Notes under the pieces: generated by a model
What the model was told of the DNA's origin: nothing
The model's database searches: none
The model's input: the letters and a program-made list of their open reading frames with translations, nothing else
In this document: positions 36,933 to 45,999 of the stretch, piece by piece
How positions within the stretch are numbered: position 1 is the first letter of the stretch
Layout: each line of letters begins with the position of its first letter
Made by a program: the position numbers and the translations under genes
Assembly (NCBI RefSeq): GCF_040151475.1
Contig: NZ_JBDKWG010000126.1
Location: 1 to 63,346, forward strand
Direction of reading: 5' to 3'
Length of the DNA: 63,346 bases
DNA from: CAXBNB01 sp040151475
Lineage (GTDB): Bacteria; Bacteroidota; Bacteroidia; Cytophagales; Cyclobacteriaceae

Positions 36933-37895
36933 TTGAAGAAGGCGAGCATAATAATTTGTACAGAAAAAGGGATTTTAGAAAATATGTCGAAAATCCTGAT
37001 CAGTTCCATCAGGCAATTTGGAGGAGCTGTTAAAGACTGTCCCATTTATAGTTTTCAACCAAGAAAATCAAAAAAGGTATCTAAAGAAACACTACTATTC
37101 TTTGAAAAACACCATGTTGACTTCATAGATATTGAATTGAATAAAAACTACGGTTTTTACCCTTTAGCAAATAAACCTCTGATTTGTGCGTGGGCAGAGC
37201 AAAACATTGATACAGAAATATTGACCTTCTTAGATTCAGATGTCGTGCTGTTTAACCAACCAGATGAACTGTTCAATCTAAGCGAATATGATGTCAGGCT
37301 AAGGCCTGTGGACATAAAAGGATCAGGATCAGATGGAAATACGGATGTTAACTCTGCCTATTGGAACAGATTGTATAAATGCCTGGGTGTGAGTTCCCGA
37401 AATTATATCACTACTACCGTGGATTCACAGCATATTTTAGCCTACTGGAATGCTGGTCATATTGTTTCTAAAAGAAGTACACATTTGTATAGTCAATGGA
37501 AACAAAATTTTGAAATGCTGATGTCAGAAAAATTAATTCCGAAAAGTGGATTATTTTTCATGGATCAAATCTCACTGGCTGCCACTACATCTGCTCTTAA
37601 TTTGAACGTTTCCGAATTTGGAAACAACTATAATTACCCTATACATTTACACCACAAACTGGTGCAGACCAGTCATTCAGCTGCCAAAATTGAGGATGTG
37701 ATCAGCATACATTACCACGATTTGTTTTCGGAATCTCATATACCTGATCATATTGAAAAGTATTTGAAAACAAATGAAAAAGGAAAATGGTTGCTCGAAA
37801 TGCTTGAAAGACACGATCTAAGAATACCATTTTATAAAAAGAAGATGGCACAATTCCGATCCTACAAAAACAATATGATCTTTAAGTTTTCTTAA
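36933..37895 (+). CDS. Putative glycosyltransferase, GT-A type
   Basis: 320 aa. The N-terminus KASIIICTEKG and the acidic motif FLDSDVVLF (DSD at 101-103) fit a nucleotide-sugar-binding GT-A fold; a central WNAGHIVSKRS and FFMDQISLAA are seen as in GT8-like enzymes. The family is not certain. The start is TTG at 36933, 3 bp after the previous stop; the first ATG (36984) would remove the first strand of the fold, so TTG is preferred. Operon position supports a role in surface glycan assembly. Confidence 0.7.
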   Translation: MKKASIIICTEKGILENMSKILISSIRQFGGAVKDCPIYSFQPRKSKKVSKETLLFFEKHHVDFIDIELNKNYGFYPLANKPLICAWAEQNIDTEILTFLDSDVVLFNQPDELFNLSEYDVRLRPVDIKGSGSDGNTDVNSAYWNRLYKCLGVSSRNYITTTVDSQHILAYWNAGHIVSKRSTHLYSQWKQNFEMLMSEKLIPKSGLFFMDQISLAATTSALNLNVSEFGNNYNYPIHLHHKLVQTSHSAAKIEDVISIHYHDLFSESHIPDHIEKYLKTNEKGKWLLEMLERHDLRIPFYKKKMAQFRSYKNNMIFKFS

Positions 37896-37898
37896 AAG

Positions 37899-38837
37899 GT
37901 GAATTCGAAGATGAAAAAAATTAAGCTTGCCAGACTGCTACTTAGAGCGTTTGCTCTTTTTCCAAAAAAATACAAGCTCAGAAGTAGGGTTAAAACAAGT
38001 GAAGATCCTTTTTTTATTTTCGGTTCTGGTAGAAATGGCAGCACATTGCTAAATGTAATACTCAACCAACATCCTGAGATTTTTTTACCGCCTGAGCAGT
38101 ATTTCATTGGCAACAGCATTATCAAATTCCAACTGTACAACCATATCCTTTGGAGAGATTTGGTGAAAATAATCTATGGTGAGTTAGTAAAAGAAACCGG
38201 GAGTCATTCATGGAATTTTGATCCTGGTATCATCACTAATCAGGCATTTCTGTTTGAAGGAGAGCAAAGAAATATGGAAAACATCCTTCATCACATTTAT
38301 AGCAATTGTGCGGGTCAAAACGGAAAGTCTAATGTCCTTTGGGGAGACTCCACACCTATGAACACAAGATATCTCAATGAGATTTACAGTTGTTTCCCCA
38401 ATGCCAAATACATTTTTCTTGTGCGGGATGGGCGAGATGTAACTGCTGCATATAAAAAGGGGAAACCAGAAACTTTTGACAAACTGATAAACCCTGAGCA
38501 TTCTTCAGACTTATGGATTAAATCGATCAAAAAATATAATTGGTTGAAAAAAAGAACCAATGTATTATTGGTGAAATATGAAGATTTGGTATCAACTCCT
38601 GAAACAGAACTAAAGAAAATAATACACTATCTGAATAGAGAATTTGATACAGAAATGTTGAATTTTCAAAATAAGGTACCTGATATAAAAGAGTACCAAG
38701 AGTCTCACCACAAAAATTTACATACACCAATAAAAACAACATCAATAGGACAATGGAAAGAACTCCTCAATGCCTCAGAAAAAGAGTTGGTGTCAGAAAA
38801 ATTAAATCCATACCTAAAGCAATTTAACTACCAATAG
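37899..38837 (+). CDS. Sulfotransferase family protein
   Basis: Transfers sulfate from PAPS to a hydroxyl or amine. The 5'-phosphosulfate loop FGSGRNGSTLLN is at 41-52 and the 3'-phosphate-binding block FLVRDGRDVTAAY is at about 172-185; a C-terminal KTTSIGQWKELL also fits. 312 aa from GTG 37899; ATG 37911 is an alternative giving 308 aa. It stands between two glycosyltransferases with 2-3 bp gaps, so the cluster probably makes a sulfated surface glycan or glycolipid. Confidence 0.88.
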   Translation: MNSKMKKIKLARLLLRAFALFPKKYKLRSRVKTSEDPFFIFGSGRNGSTLLNVILNQHPEIFLPPEQYFIGNSIIKFQLYNHILWRDLVKIIYGELVKETGSHSWNFDPGIITNQAFLFEGEQRNMENILHHIYSNCAGQNGKSNVLWGDSTPMNTRYLNEIYSCFPNAKYIFLVRDGRDVTAAYKKGKPETFDKLINPEHSSDLWIKSIKKYNWLKKRTNVLLVKYEDLVSTPETELKKIIHYLNREFDTEMLNFQNKVPDIKEYQESHHKNLHTPIKTTSIGQWKELLNASEKELVSEKLNPYLKQFNYQ

Positions 38838-38839
38838 TT

Positions 38840-40033
38840 TTGAACATCCTGATCGTCCCATCCTGGTATCCAAGCCCTGAGAATCCCAATACCGGGATTT
38901 TCATAAAAGAACAGGCTATCTTGTTTGCCAGACATTTCCCTGAACATAATGTGGGAATCAGTACTTGGGGATCAAATCATCAGCCTCTGCTTCTAAAGAT
39001 TGCAAAACCTTTTCAGACTTTAGTTAAATTATTCAAAAAACCCGACAATCATCAAATTCTGTTAGCTCCAAACTGTAAGGAATATTTCTCTCCGGCTTAC
39101 ACATGGACGAGGAAGATTCTAAAAGGAAATATTAAAAACATCATTACTGCCAATACAAAGAACATCAGGGAATTTGAACTCCAATTTGGTAAAATAGATT
39201 TGATACATGCACATGTGTCCCATCCAGGGGGATATATTGCAATGCATTTAAGTAGGAATCTCAATATTCCATTTGTCATTACCGAACATATGACACCATT
39301 CCCTTTCAGTTCTTATCAAAAAAATGGTAAAATCAGTAAACTTGTAACTCTACCTTTAGCAGAAGCCTCCAAAACCATTTGTGTGAGTGACTTTTTAAAA
39401 AGATCTATCGCCGGGAAAGCCAAAGCCAATCTATGCGTGATCAACAACTTTGTAGATGAAGATTTTTTTACCCCAAAGCAAAAAATATCTGACCGCAATG
39501 ATCCCATTTCTCTGCTTTTTATTGGACGACTTGTCCCTCAAAAAGGACTAGACATTTTACTCAAAGCACTAAAAATACTTCTGAAATCAAAACTCCATAT
39601 TGAATTGAAAATTGGAGGGACGGGAGAAAATGAAAAAGAATACCAACTGCTTTGTAATGAATTAGGACTCGGAAACAATGTGGTATGGCTCGGTAATCTT
39701 GACAGAAATCAAGTAAAGCACTACCTTCAACAATGTGATGCATTCGTACTTCCAAGTCGTAATGAAAACAACCCGGTGGTAATACTAGAAGCTCTGGCAT
39801 GTGGAAAACCTGTGATAACAACATCTTGCGGAGGACCTGAGGAGATGATAACTGAAGCCGAAGGATTAATAGCAAAACCCGAAAACCCTGACGATTTATC
39901 TAATAAAATAAAGATTTTGTCAGACAATTTATCAATATATAATGCCACTACAACAAGAAACAATTTCATGGAAAATCACTCCTCTAAAATGAGTACGAAT
40001 AAATTATTAGACATTTATAAAAGTGTCGTTTAA
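38840..40033 (+). CDS. GT4-family glycosyltransferase
   Basis: 397 aa retaining glycosyltransferase with GT-B fold. The N-terminal domain opens with NILIVPSWYPSPENPNTGIF. The nucleotide-sugar domain has LLFIGRLVPQKGLDILLKAL and the EX7E region NPVVILEALACGKPVITTS. The start is TTG at 38840, 3 bp after the sulfotransferase stop; no ATG gives the first strand, so TTG is preferred. Last enzyme of the glycan cluster. Confidence 0.9.
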   Translation: MNILIVPSWYPSPENPNTGIFIKEQAILFARHFPEHNVGISTWGSNHQPLLLKIAKPFQTLVKLFKKPDNHQILLAPNCKEYFSPAYTWTRKILKGNIKNIITANTKNIREFELQFGKIDLIHAHVSHPGGYIAMHLSRNLNIPFVITEHMTPFPFSSYQKNGKISKLVTLPLAEASKTICVSDFLKRSIAGKAKANLCVINNFVDEDFFTPKQKISDRNDPISLLFIGRLVPQKGLDILLKALKILLKSKLHIELKIGGTGENEKEYQLLCNELGLGNNVVWLGNLDRNQVKHYLQQCDAFVLPSRNENNPVVILEALACGKPVITTSCGGPEEMITEAEGLIAKPENPDDLSNKIKILSDNLSIYNATTTRNNFMENHSSKMSTNKLLDIYKSVV

Positions 40034-40135
40034 AATACTTAAGAAGAAGTAAAAAGTTACCCTGATCATATTTTAGGCTGATATTATGAATATGTAACCA
40101 TTATTCCATAACTTCGTTGCAGACAATAACTTAAC

Positions 40136-40483
40136 TTGAAAACTGATTTGAAAAATTTTATATTAACAATACTAACCTTTTTCCTTTCTTTCTCAGTATT
40201 TGCTGATTCTAATGACGAAGACAGCATGTATATTTCACAAGCACTAAAAACTACTGAACCATCAGCCGGTAGCCTTTCCCCGGTAAAAAAGCCCGAAATT
40301 AAAGAGCCTTCAAATCTGGAAATGACACAGGAAAAGAAAAACACTGAGATAGATTCCAGCTACTATTCTGTCAATAAATTCAATTTTCTATTTTATCTGA
40401 TGTATAAATTGAAATACACAGAAAATGAAAATCCGATAGAACAAAAGACAGAAACCATTACAAACAGTAAGGAAATCAAATAA
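40136..40483 (+). CDS. Small exported protein of unknown function
   Basis: 115 aa. Signal peptide about 1-23 (FFLSFSVFADS). The mature part is charged, with a proline-containing stretch (SLSPVKKPEIKEPSN) and a central aromatic segment (FNFLFYLMYKLKY). The start is TTG at 40136; no ATG lies before the signal peptide. No known domain recognised. It follows the glycan cluster by 102 bp and is convergent with porT. Confidence 0.5.
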   Translation: MKTDLKNFILTILTFFLSFSVFADSNDEDSMYISQALKTTEPSAGSLSPVKKPEIKEPSNLEMTQEKKNTEIDSSYYSVNKFNFLFYLMYKLKYTENENPIEQKTETITNSKEIK

Positions 40484-40487
40484 CCTT

Positions 40488-41252
40488 CTACCTTTTGTTG
40501 TTATGGGACTTCAACTCAGAAGGCCCCCCTTCAAAAGTAATGTAAAATGTCAGGTTGTGAGTTGTGATTTTCTTAAGTCCGGCACTAAAGATATTCGGTG
40601 TATCTTCAAGCACATTAACCAATCCATAAGAGTAACGTAATTCTGGTGAAAATTTAAAAAGCGGTTGATACAAATCAAAACCCACGCCAATCTCAAAGGC
40701 CAGATTGGTACTCTTAATCAGCAATTTTTCTTCATCATCTTCTCCCTTGCCTGCAGCCCTTATCGAAGGACTAATCCCTCCCAGCAAATACATCCTTGTG
40801 TTTCCTCTTCTTACCGACTTATACTTCAACATAAGCGGAAGCTCCACAAAGGTGGGATCTCTCAGTTCCGTCAAAGTGGTTCCATCTGTATATCTATAGG
40901 TGAGATTGTTTTGATAAAATCCGACCGTGGGTAATACCCTGAAATCAAGGTATTGAAAAAGATGGAAATTCACCACAAAACCGAGCTTAAAACCTCCAAG
41001 ATTTGCAGGAACTATGGAGTGGATAGAATCTAAATCCTGAGAAACAAAAGCATCAGAATACTGTATCCTGAATTTGGAAGAATGCCCACCCAACAAAAAA
41101 CCATAGTTGACTATTTTGTCATCATAAGTGGGCAGATTTATTCTTTTTGTGTTTTGGGCATAGCTCTTAAAACTACCTCCCACCAACAAAACGAATAATA
41201 TTACTTTATTCCCGTGTATATTGAACTTATTCCAAATGTGAGTGAAGTGCAT
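40488..41252 (-). CDS. porT: PorT-like T9SS outer-membrane protein
   Basis: 254 aa. Signal peptide about 1-33 (GGSFKSYAQ), then an 8-strand-like beta-barrel pattern: GFLLGGHSSKFRIQY, NFHLFQYLDFRVLPTVGFY and LPLMLKYKSVRRGNTRMYLLGG. PorT is required for type IX secretion in gliding and periodontal Bacteroidota. The gene overlaps the 3' end of ubiE by 52 bp; ubiE-porT pairing is known to me from flavobacteria and supports the call. This T9SS component fits the two T9SS-tailed proteins in the window. Confidence 0.82.
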   Translation of the reverse strand: MHFTHIWNKFNIHGNKVILFVLLVGGSFKSYAQNTKRINLPTYDDKIVNYGFLLGGHSSKFRIQYSDAFVSQDLDSIHSIVPANLGGFKLGFVVNFHLFQYLDFRVLPTVGFYQNNLTYRYTDGTTLTELRDPTFVELPLMLKYKSVRRGNTRMYLLGGISPSIRAAGKGEDDEEKLLIKSTNLAFEIGVGFDLYQPLFKFSPELRYSYGLVNVLEDTPNIFSAGLKKITTHNLTFYITFEGGPSELKSHNNKR

Positions 41253-41932
41253 TTAGTTTCTTTGAATCCTGTTTTACTTAAAATACCCAAAAAGTCTTTG
41301 CCATCAGGAAACTGCTGAACCGACTCAGGTAAGTAAGTATATGCTGAATCGTCCTTTGAAACAATTTTTCCAATCAACGGCAAAATAGCTTTAAAATAAA
41401 AGCTGTAAAGTTGTTTGAAAGGAAACACTGATGGCCGTGAAAATTCAAGGATTACCACCTTTCCTGCCGGCTTCAATACCCTGAACATATCGGTCAATCC
41501 TTTTTCGAGGTTTTCAAAATTCCTAACTCCAAAAGCAACGATAACCGCATCAAACTTATTGTCATCAAACAACAACCGTTCTGAATCCCCTAACTGAAGT
41601 TCAATCATTTGATCGTGTCCAAGCCTGATCATTTTCTTCTTTCCTACTTCCAGCATTCCCTCGGAAATATCAACACCTGTTATCTTTTCAGGATTCAGTT
41701 TTAAAGCCTCGATAGCAAAGTCACCCGTTCCGGTAGCAATATCTAAAATGGTCTTTGGGGCATCATTTTCCAGTAAGCTTATGGCCTTTTTTCTCCAAAG
41801 AATATCAATACCCAGGCTTAAAAAATGATTGAGGAAATCGTATTTTTTGCTGATATTGTTGAACATTTCAGCCACCTGTTCCTTTTTTCCCTGATTCTTA
41901 TCTTTATATGGTAATACTTCCAAATTCTTCAA
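41201..41932 (-). CDS. ubiE: Demethylmenaquinone methyltransferase
   Basis: AdoMet-dependent C-methylation, the last step of menaquinone synthesis. Motifs: KKEQVAEMFNNISKKYDFLNHFLS near the N-terminus (two adjacent blocks), ILDIATGTGDFAIEAL (AdoMet loop), GVDISEGMLEVG and VVILEFSRPS. 243 aa. The start is TTG at 41932, because the family-typical KKEQV block begins before any ATG. Menaquinone would serve the quinone-reducing complex I encoded elsewhere in the window. Confidence 0.95.
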   Translation of the reverse strand: MKNLEVLPYKDKNQGKKEQVAEMFNNISKKYDFLNHFLSLGIDILWRKKAISLLENDAPKTILDIATGTGDFAIEALKLNPEKITGVDISEGMLEVGKKKMIRLGHDQMIELQLGDSERLLFDDNKFDAVIVAFGVRNFENLEKGLTDMFRVLKPAGKVVILEFSRPSVFPFKQLYSFYFKAILPLIGKIVSKDDSAYTYLPESVQQFPDGKDFLGILSKTGFKETKCTSLTFGISSIYTGIK

Positions 41933-42044
41933 TTTTGCTGCAATAATAAGGTGTTCAAAGTTATGAATTATTGGGAAGGAGGCAGAATTATGTCAAAACT
42001 TGTCCAACTTGCGGAAAAATTGAGGTAATTAATCCACCACTGGT

Positions 42045-42635
42045 ATGAAAATTAAAAAAGCGGAATTCGTTATCAGCAATACTGATCATTTGAAATGTCC
42101 CGTGACAGAAAAACCCGAATATGCTTTTATCGGGCGTTCCAACGTAGGCAAATCTTCGCTGATCAATATGCTGACGAATAAATCCAAGTTGGCGAAAACC
42201 TCGGGAAAACCGGGTAAAACGCAACTCATCAATCATTTCCTTATCAATGATGAATGGTATCTGGTGGACTTACCTGGTTATGGATGGGCACAGGTAAGTA
42301 AAACTCTGAAAGAAAAATGGGATAAAATGATTCGATCTTATTTACTAGAAAGGGCAAATTTATTCAATGTCTTTGTGCTTATTGATTCCCGGATACCACC
42401 TCAGCAAATTGATCTTGACTTTATCAACTGGCTTGGAGAGAATGGTATCCCATTTTCTATAATATTTACTAAGGCCGACAAACAAAATAGTTCAAAGACA
42501 CTATCCAATATTTCAACATTTGAAAATACACTTAAGAAAACATGGGAAGAGCTTCCTGCAAGATTTGTGAGTTCTGCCGTGAATAAAGTTGGACAAAAAG
42601 AAATATTATCTTTCATTTCCGATATCAATAATTAA
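42045..42635 (+). CDS. engB: Ribosome biogenesis GTPase EngB/YihA
   Basis: Assembly GTPase for the large ribosomal subunit. P-loop GRSNVGKS at 30-37, G2/G3 area LVDLPGYGWAQVS near 75-87 and the base-recognition TKAD near 140. 196 aa, complete. Divergent from ubiE (112 bp apart) and first of a short plus-strand run with two Bacteroidota-specific genes. Confidence 0.96.
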   Translation: MKIKKAEFVISNTDHLKCPVTEKPEYAFIGRSNVGKSSLINMLTNKSKLAKTSGKPGKTQLINHFLINDEWYLVDLPGYGWAQVSKTLKEKWDKMIRSYLLERANLFNVFVLIDSRIPPQQIDLDFINWLGENGIPFSIIFTKADKQNSSKTLSNISTFENTLKKTWEELPARFVSSAVNKVGQKEILSFISDINN

Positions 42636-42668
42636 TTTTGGGTCGAATTAAAAAAGCAAACACAGCGT

Positions 42669-43142
42669 ATGGATTTTAATGAAATAGCAACGGTATCAGG
42701 AAAAGGAGGACTGTTCAAGGTATTGGCTCCAACAAAAGGGGGAATGATACTGGAATCTCTGGATGATCAGAAGAAGAAATTGGTGGTCAACATGCACTCC
42801 AAGGTTTCGGTGTTGGGTGAAATATCTATTTATACTACCAATAAAGAGGGCTCTGTTCCTTTGATAGATGTGATGAAAAAAGTTCATACGGAATTCAAAG
42901 GGGATATCGGAGTAACGAGTGCTTCTGATCCAGAAGAATTGAAATCGTTCTTAAAATTCATACTCCCAGACTATGACGAAAGCAGAGTGTATGTTTCGGA
43001 TATAAAAAAACTCAGCAATTGGTACAACATACTGTCAAAAAACTATCCCGACTTGTTTGAAGAAAAAGTAGAGGAAAAGAAGGAGAAAGTTAAAAAGGCC
43101 AAGAAAAAGGTTGAAAAGAAAGAGACAAAAAAGGAAGAGTAG
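42669..43142 (+). CDS. DUF5606-like conserved protein
   Basis: 157 aa. The first 120 residues (MDFNEIATVSGKGGLFKVL, SVPLIDVMKKVH, LKFILPDYDESRVYVSDIKK) match my memory of DUF5606, a Bacteroidota-restricted family of unknown function. The C-terminal 40 residues are almost all Lys and Glu and are probably disordered. Follows engB by 33 bp and precedes the next gene by 2 bp, so likely one operon. Confidence 0.75.
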   Translation: MDFNEIATVSGKGGLFKVLAPTKGGMILESLDDQKKKLVVNMHSKVSVLGEISIYTTNKEGSVPLIDVMKKVHTEFKGDIGVTSASDPEELKSFLKFILPDYDESRVYVSDIKKLSNWYNILSKNYPDLFEEKVEEKKEKVKKAKKKVEKKETKKEE

Positions 43143-43144
43143 TC

Positions 43145-43462
43145 TTGACCGAACAACAGGAAGTTTCTCAAAGCATACAACTCATTAGCAACCATTTCTC
43201 TATTGCTGATCAAGAACTGACGCTGGAAGAAAACACATTTGATTCTTTAGAAAAGAAGCTGACCTCTATTGTAAGCTATCTTTTGGACAAAGACATGAAC
43301 AGGCTGTTGAATTCTCTTTACAGAATAGATCTGGATGAATCTGTATTCAAAAAAATACTCACCGAAGAACCTCCGGAAAACCTGAGCCGAAGAATAGCTG
43401 GAGAAATCATAAAAAGAGAACTTCAAAAAGTAAAAACCAGAGAAAAATATAAAGCTCAATAA
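43145..43462 (+). CDS. Conserved hypothetical protein, helical
   Basis: 105 aa, predicted mainly alpha-helical (FDSLEKKLTSIVSYLLDKDMNRLLNSLYRIDL). The start is TTG at 43145, 2 bp after the DUF5606 stop; the first ATG would remove the first half. No known domain recognised. The pattern and position suggest a Bacteroidota-specific partner of the DUF5606 protein, which is inference. Confidence 0.6.
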   Translation: MTEQQEVSQSIQLISNHFSIADQELTLEENTFDSLEKKLTSIVSYLLDKDMNRLLNSLYRIDLDESVFKKILTEEPPENLSRRIAGEIIKRELQKVKTREKYKAQ

Positions 43463-43467
43463 ATCTA

Positions 43468-44454
43468 TTAGCGGAATGACTGAGCTTTTTCCACCATTTT
43501 CTTTGACCCCATAAAAAGTGGTGACCTCTGATGAAGTTCTGTCAGTTCCAACTCCATAATTCTGTCCATACCATCAGTAGCCACACCTCCTGCCTGCTCT
43601 GCAATGAAGGCGAGTGCATTGCACTCATACATGAGCCTGAGTTTCCCATTAGGTGCACTTTCCGTTTTGGGATAAATATAAATTCCTCCCTTCAGCATAT
43701 TTCTATGAAAATCGGAAACCAATGAACCAATATATCTGGCACTGTATTTTTCTCTTTTGCAATAGTCAATGTAATCACGCACAGACTGTTCAAAGCTGTA
43801 ATAGGCTCCTTCATTTATGGAATAAATCGTTCCACTTTCCGGGCACTTCATGTTTTCATGAGACAGTACAAATTCTCCCAGACTTGGTTCATAGGTAAAG
43901 CCATTTACCCCGTGACCTGTGGTATAAACCAACATCGTAGAAGACCCATACAATATATAACCGGAAGCCACCTGATTGATACCCTTCTGAAGTACATCTT
44001 CCATTTGCACTGGCCCTCCTACTGGGGACAGCCGTCGATATATCGAAAAAATAGTTCCTATGGACACGTTCACATCAATATTGGAAGAACCATCCAACGG
44101 ATCCATCGCTACTACATACCTGCTGTTTGGATTCACATGGATGATCTCATCTTCCTCTTCTGATACTATAGCACATACTTCTCCTCCATTAGTAAGTGCC
44201 CTCACAAATCGTTGATCAGCAATTACATCGAGCTTTTGCTGTGCTTCGCCCTGCACATTGGTACTGCCATGACCTCCGGCTATATCAGACAATCCGGCTT
44301 TATTCACATCTCTGTTGATGATCTTACCAGCAAGCGCAATATCCCGTAGCAGTTGCGACAACTCTCCTGTGGCAAAAGGAAATTCAGATTGTTTGTTGTT
44401 GATGAACCGATCCAGCGTTTTTCCGATCGATGAAGTAATATTTTCTTTGGTCAT
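43468..44454 (-). CDS. fbp: Class I fructose-1,6-bisphosphatase
   Basis: Gluconeogenic hydrolysis of fructose 1,6-bisphosphate. The metal site is in VAMDPLDGSSNIDVNVSIGT. Other blocks include VSEEEDE, KLRLMYECNALAFIAEQAGG near the C-terminus and RYIGSLVSDFHRNML. 328 aa, complete. It follows a fructosamine kinase gene by 41 bp on the same strand. Confidence 0.97.
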   Translation of the reverse strand: MTKENITSSIGKTLDRFINNKQSEFPFATGELSQLLRDIALAGKIINRDVNKAGLSDIAGGHGSTNVQGEAQQKLDVIADQRFVRALTNGGEVCAIVSEEEDEIIHVNPNSRYVVAMDPLDGSSNIDVNVSIGTIFSIYRRLSPVGGPVQMEDVLQKGINQVASGYILYGSSTMLVYTTGHGVNGFTYEPSLGEFVLSHENMKCPESGTIYSINEGAYYSFEQSVRDYIDYCKREKYSARYIGSLVSDFHRNMLKGGIYIYPKTESAPNGKLRLMYECNALAFIAEQAGGVATDGMDRIMELELTELHQRSPLFMGSKKMVEKAQSFR

Positions 44455-44495
44455 AATAAGTGAATGAAAGAATATTAAGCGAAATTAAAGAAATG

Positions 44496-45356
44496 TCAAG
44501 CAAACTTTTTAAGAGTATTAACAATACTACCGAGATAAGATGAGCCAAATAAATTGAGATGTACCAGCAAAGGATACAAGTTGAACAAATCTACCCTAGA
44601 ATCAAAACCCGACATCAATGGATAAGTATTTTCATAACTGTTGTAAAAAAGCTCATCAAAACCTCCAAACAATTGAGTAAAAGCCAGCTCCGCTTCTCTA
44701 TGCCCATAATACACTGCCGGATCAATCAAATATGGCCTTTTTTCCTGATCGCAATGAATATTTCCACTCCACAAGTCACCGTGCAATAAAGCAGGTTTTT
44801 CGACTGGCATCAAATCGTTCAATTGTAAATAAAGTGTTTCAAATCTGGCTACTATATCTGTACTGATCAAACCTGCGTTTCTCGCCAGCTTTATTTGAGG
44901 AATAAGTCGGCAATTGATAAAAAAATCTACCCAGTCAGCATGAAATGTATTTTTCTGATACAACCTTCCAATGTAATTGTCGTGATTCAGCCCAAATTGA
45001 GCATTAGTACTTTTGTGCATCTCCGCCAGCCCATTACCCAATTGCTGCCAAAAACCACGATCCATTTTGCCAGGCTCTATATATTCCATCAACAGATAAC
45101 CTTTGCCTTCTAATTCTCCCGACTGATAGACCTTTGGGATACTGACCTTACCGGATTTGGATAAAAGTTTCAACCCCAGTGATTCTTTCTCGAACATATC
45201 CACCTGAGCCTTGTTCCATTTCAGAAAATAATTTCCACTTACAGTTGTCAGCCTGACCGCTTGATTGATACACCCTCCGCCTATCGGTTGGTGCCTCAAT
45301 ACCACGTCATTTTTTCCAAGAGCACTGGTGAGAACGGATTGAAAAAAATCAACCAT
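44496..45356 (-). CDS. Fructosamine/ketosamine-3-kinase family protein
   Basis: Kinase of the fructosamine-3-kinase group, which phosphorylates sugar adducts on proteins so that they break down. The catalytic loop is LLHGDLWSGNIHC near residue 190, followed by the metal-binding IDPAVYYGHREAELA. The N-terminus GGGCINQAVRLTT and YFLKWNKA fit the nucleotide-binding lobe. 286 aa. Three bases separate it from the LMW phosphatase gene upstream, so they are co-transcribed. Confidence 0.93.
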   Translation of the reverse strand: MVDFFQSVLTSALGKNDVVLRHQPIGGGCINQAVRLTTVSGNYFLKWNKAQVDMFEKESLGLKLLSKSGKVSIPKVYQSGELEGKGYLLMEYIEPGKMDRGFWQQLGNGLAEMHKSTNAQFGLNHDNYIGRLYQKNTFHADWVDFFINCRLIPQIKLARNAGLISTDIVARFETLYLQLNDLMPVEKPALLHGDLWSGNIHCDQEKRPYLIDPAVYYGHREAELAFTQLFGGFDELFYNSYENTYPLMSGFDSRVDLFNLYPLLVHLNLFGSSYLGSIVNTLKKFA

Positions 45357-45359
45357 TGT

Positions 45360-45818
45360 TTAATCCTTTTTCAATTCTGTTTCTATAAAATTATCAATGG
45401 CTTCTGACATCATTTCAAAAATATTGTTAAATCCATCAATACCTCCATAATAGGGATCTGGAACATTTCTACTGTTCCCGGAATCAAAATCTCTAAGCAG
45501 GTACAAGTGCTCAGGCTTGTACCCTGATATACTTACTATATCTCTATAATTAGACTCATCCATAGCAAAAATAAAATCAAATTCATCACAGTCTTCGGGC
45601 TCAAACTTACGTGCCTTATGATTGATATAAATACCATTTTCTTGCGCCACCTGAATGGATCTGACATCCGGTTGTTCACCGATATGGTATGCTCCGGTAC
45701 CTGCAGAATCCGAAGAACAATTTACAACGCCCTTGATTTTGCACTTATGATTGAAGATTGCTTCGGCCAACGTCGACCTGCAAATGTTACCAAGACAAAC
45801 AAATAATACTTTTTTCAT
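45360..45818 (-). CDS. Low-molecular-weight protein tyrosine phosphatase
   Basis: The catalytic loop VCLGNICRS is at 7-15 (Cys8, Arg14) and the general-acid motif is VPDPYYGG near 121-128. 152 aa. First gene of the three-gene minus-strand run with fructosamine kinase and fructose-1,6-bisphosphatase. It might act on phosphotyrosine or on the products of deglycation; the second idea is inference from context. Confidence 0.94.
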   Translation of the reverse strand: MKKVLFVCLGNICRSTLAEAIFNHKCKIKGVVNCSSDSAGTGAYHIGEQPDVRSIQVAQENGIYINHKARKFEPEDCDEFDFIFAMDESNYRDIVSISGYKPEHLYLLRDFDSGNSRNVPDPYYGGIDGFNNIFEMMSEAIDNFIETELKKD

Positions 45819-45999
45819 ATTTTTTTATTTTACAAAATATGCGGTTTAAGCTCTAAAATCAATGATAATTTGTGATTTATATAAATAATTTAAAATAAAT
45901 TAAAAAAAAGTTAACACCGGGGGTTACTTTCTTTGACCTACCAGTATATACTCGTACATAACACAAATTTTATTCATACACCTGTTTAACATTTTTATC

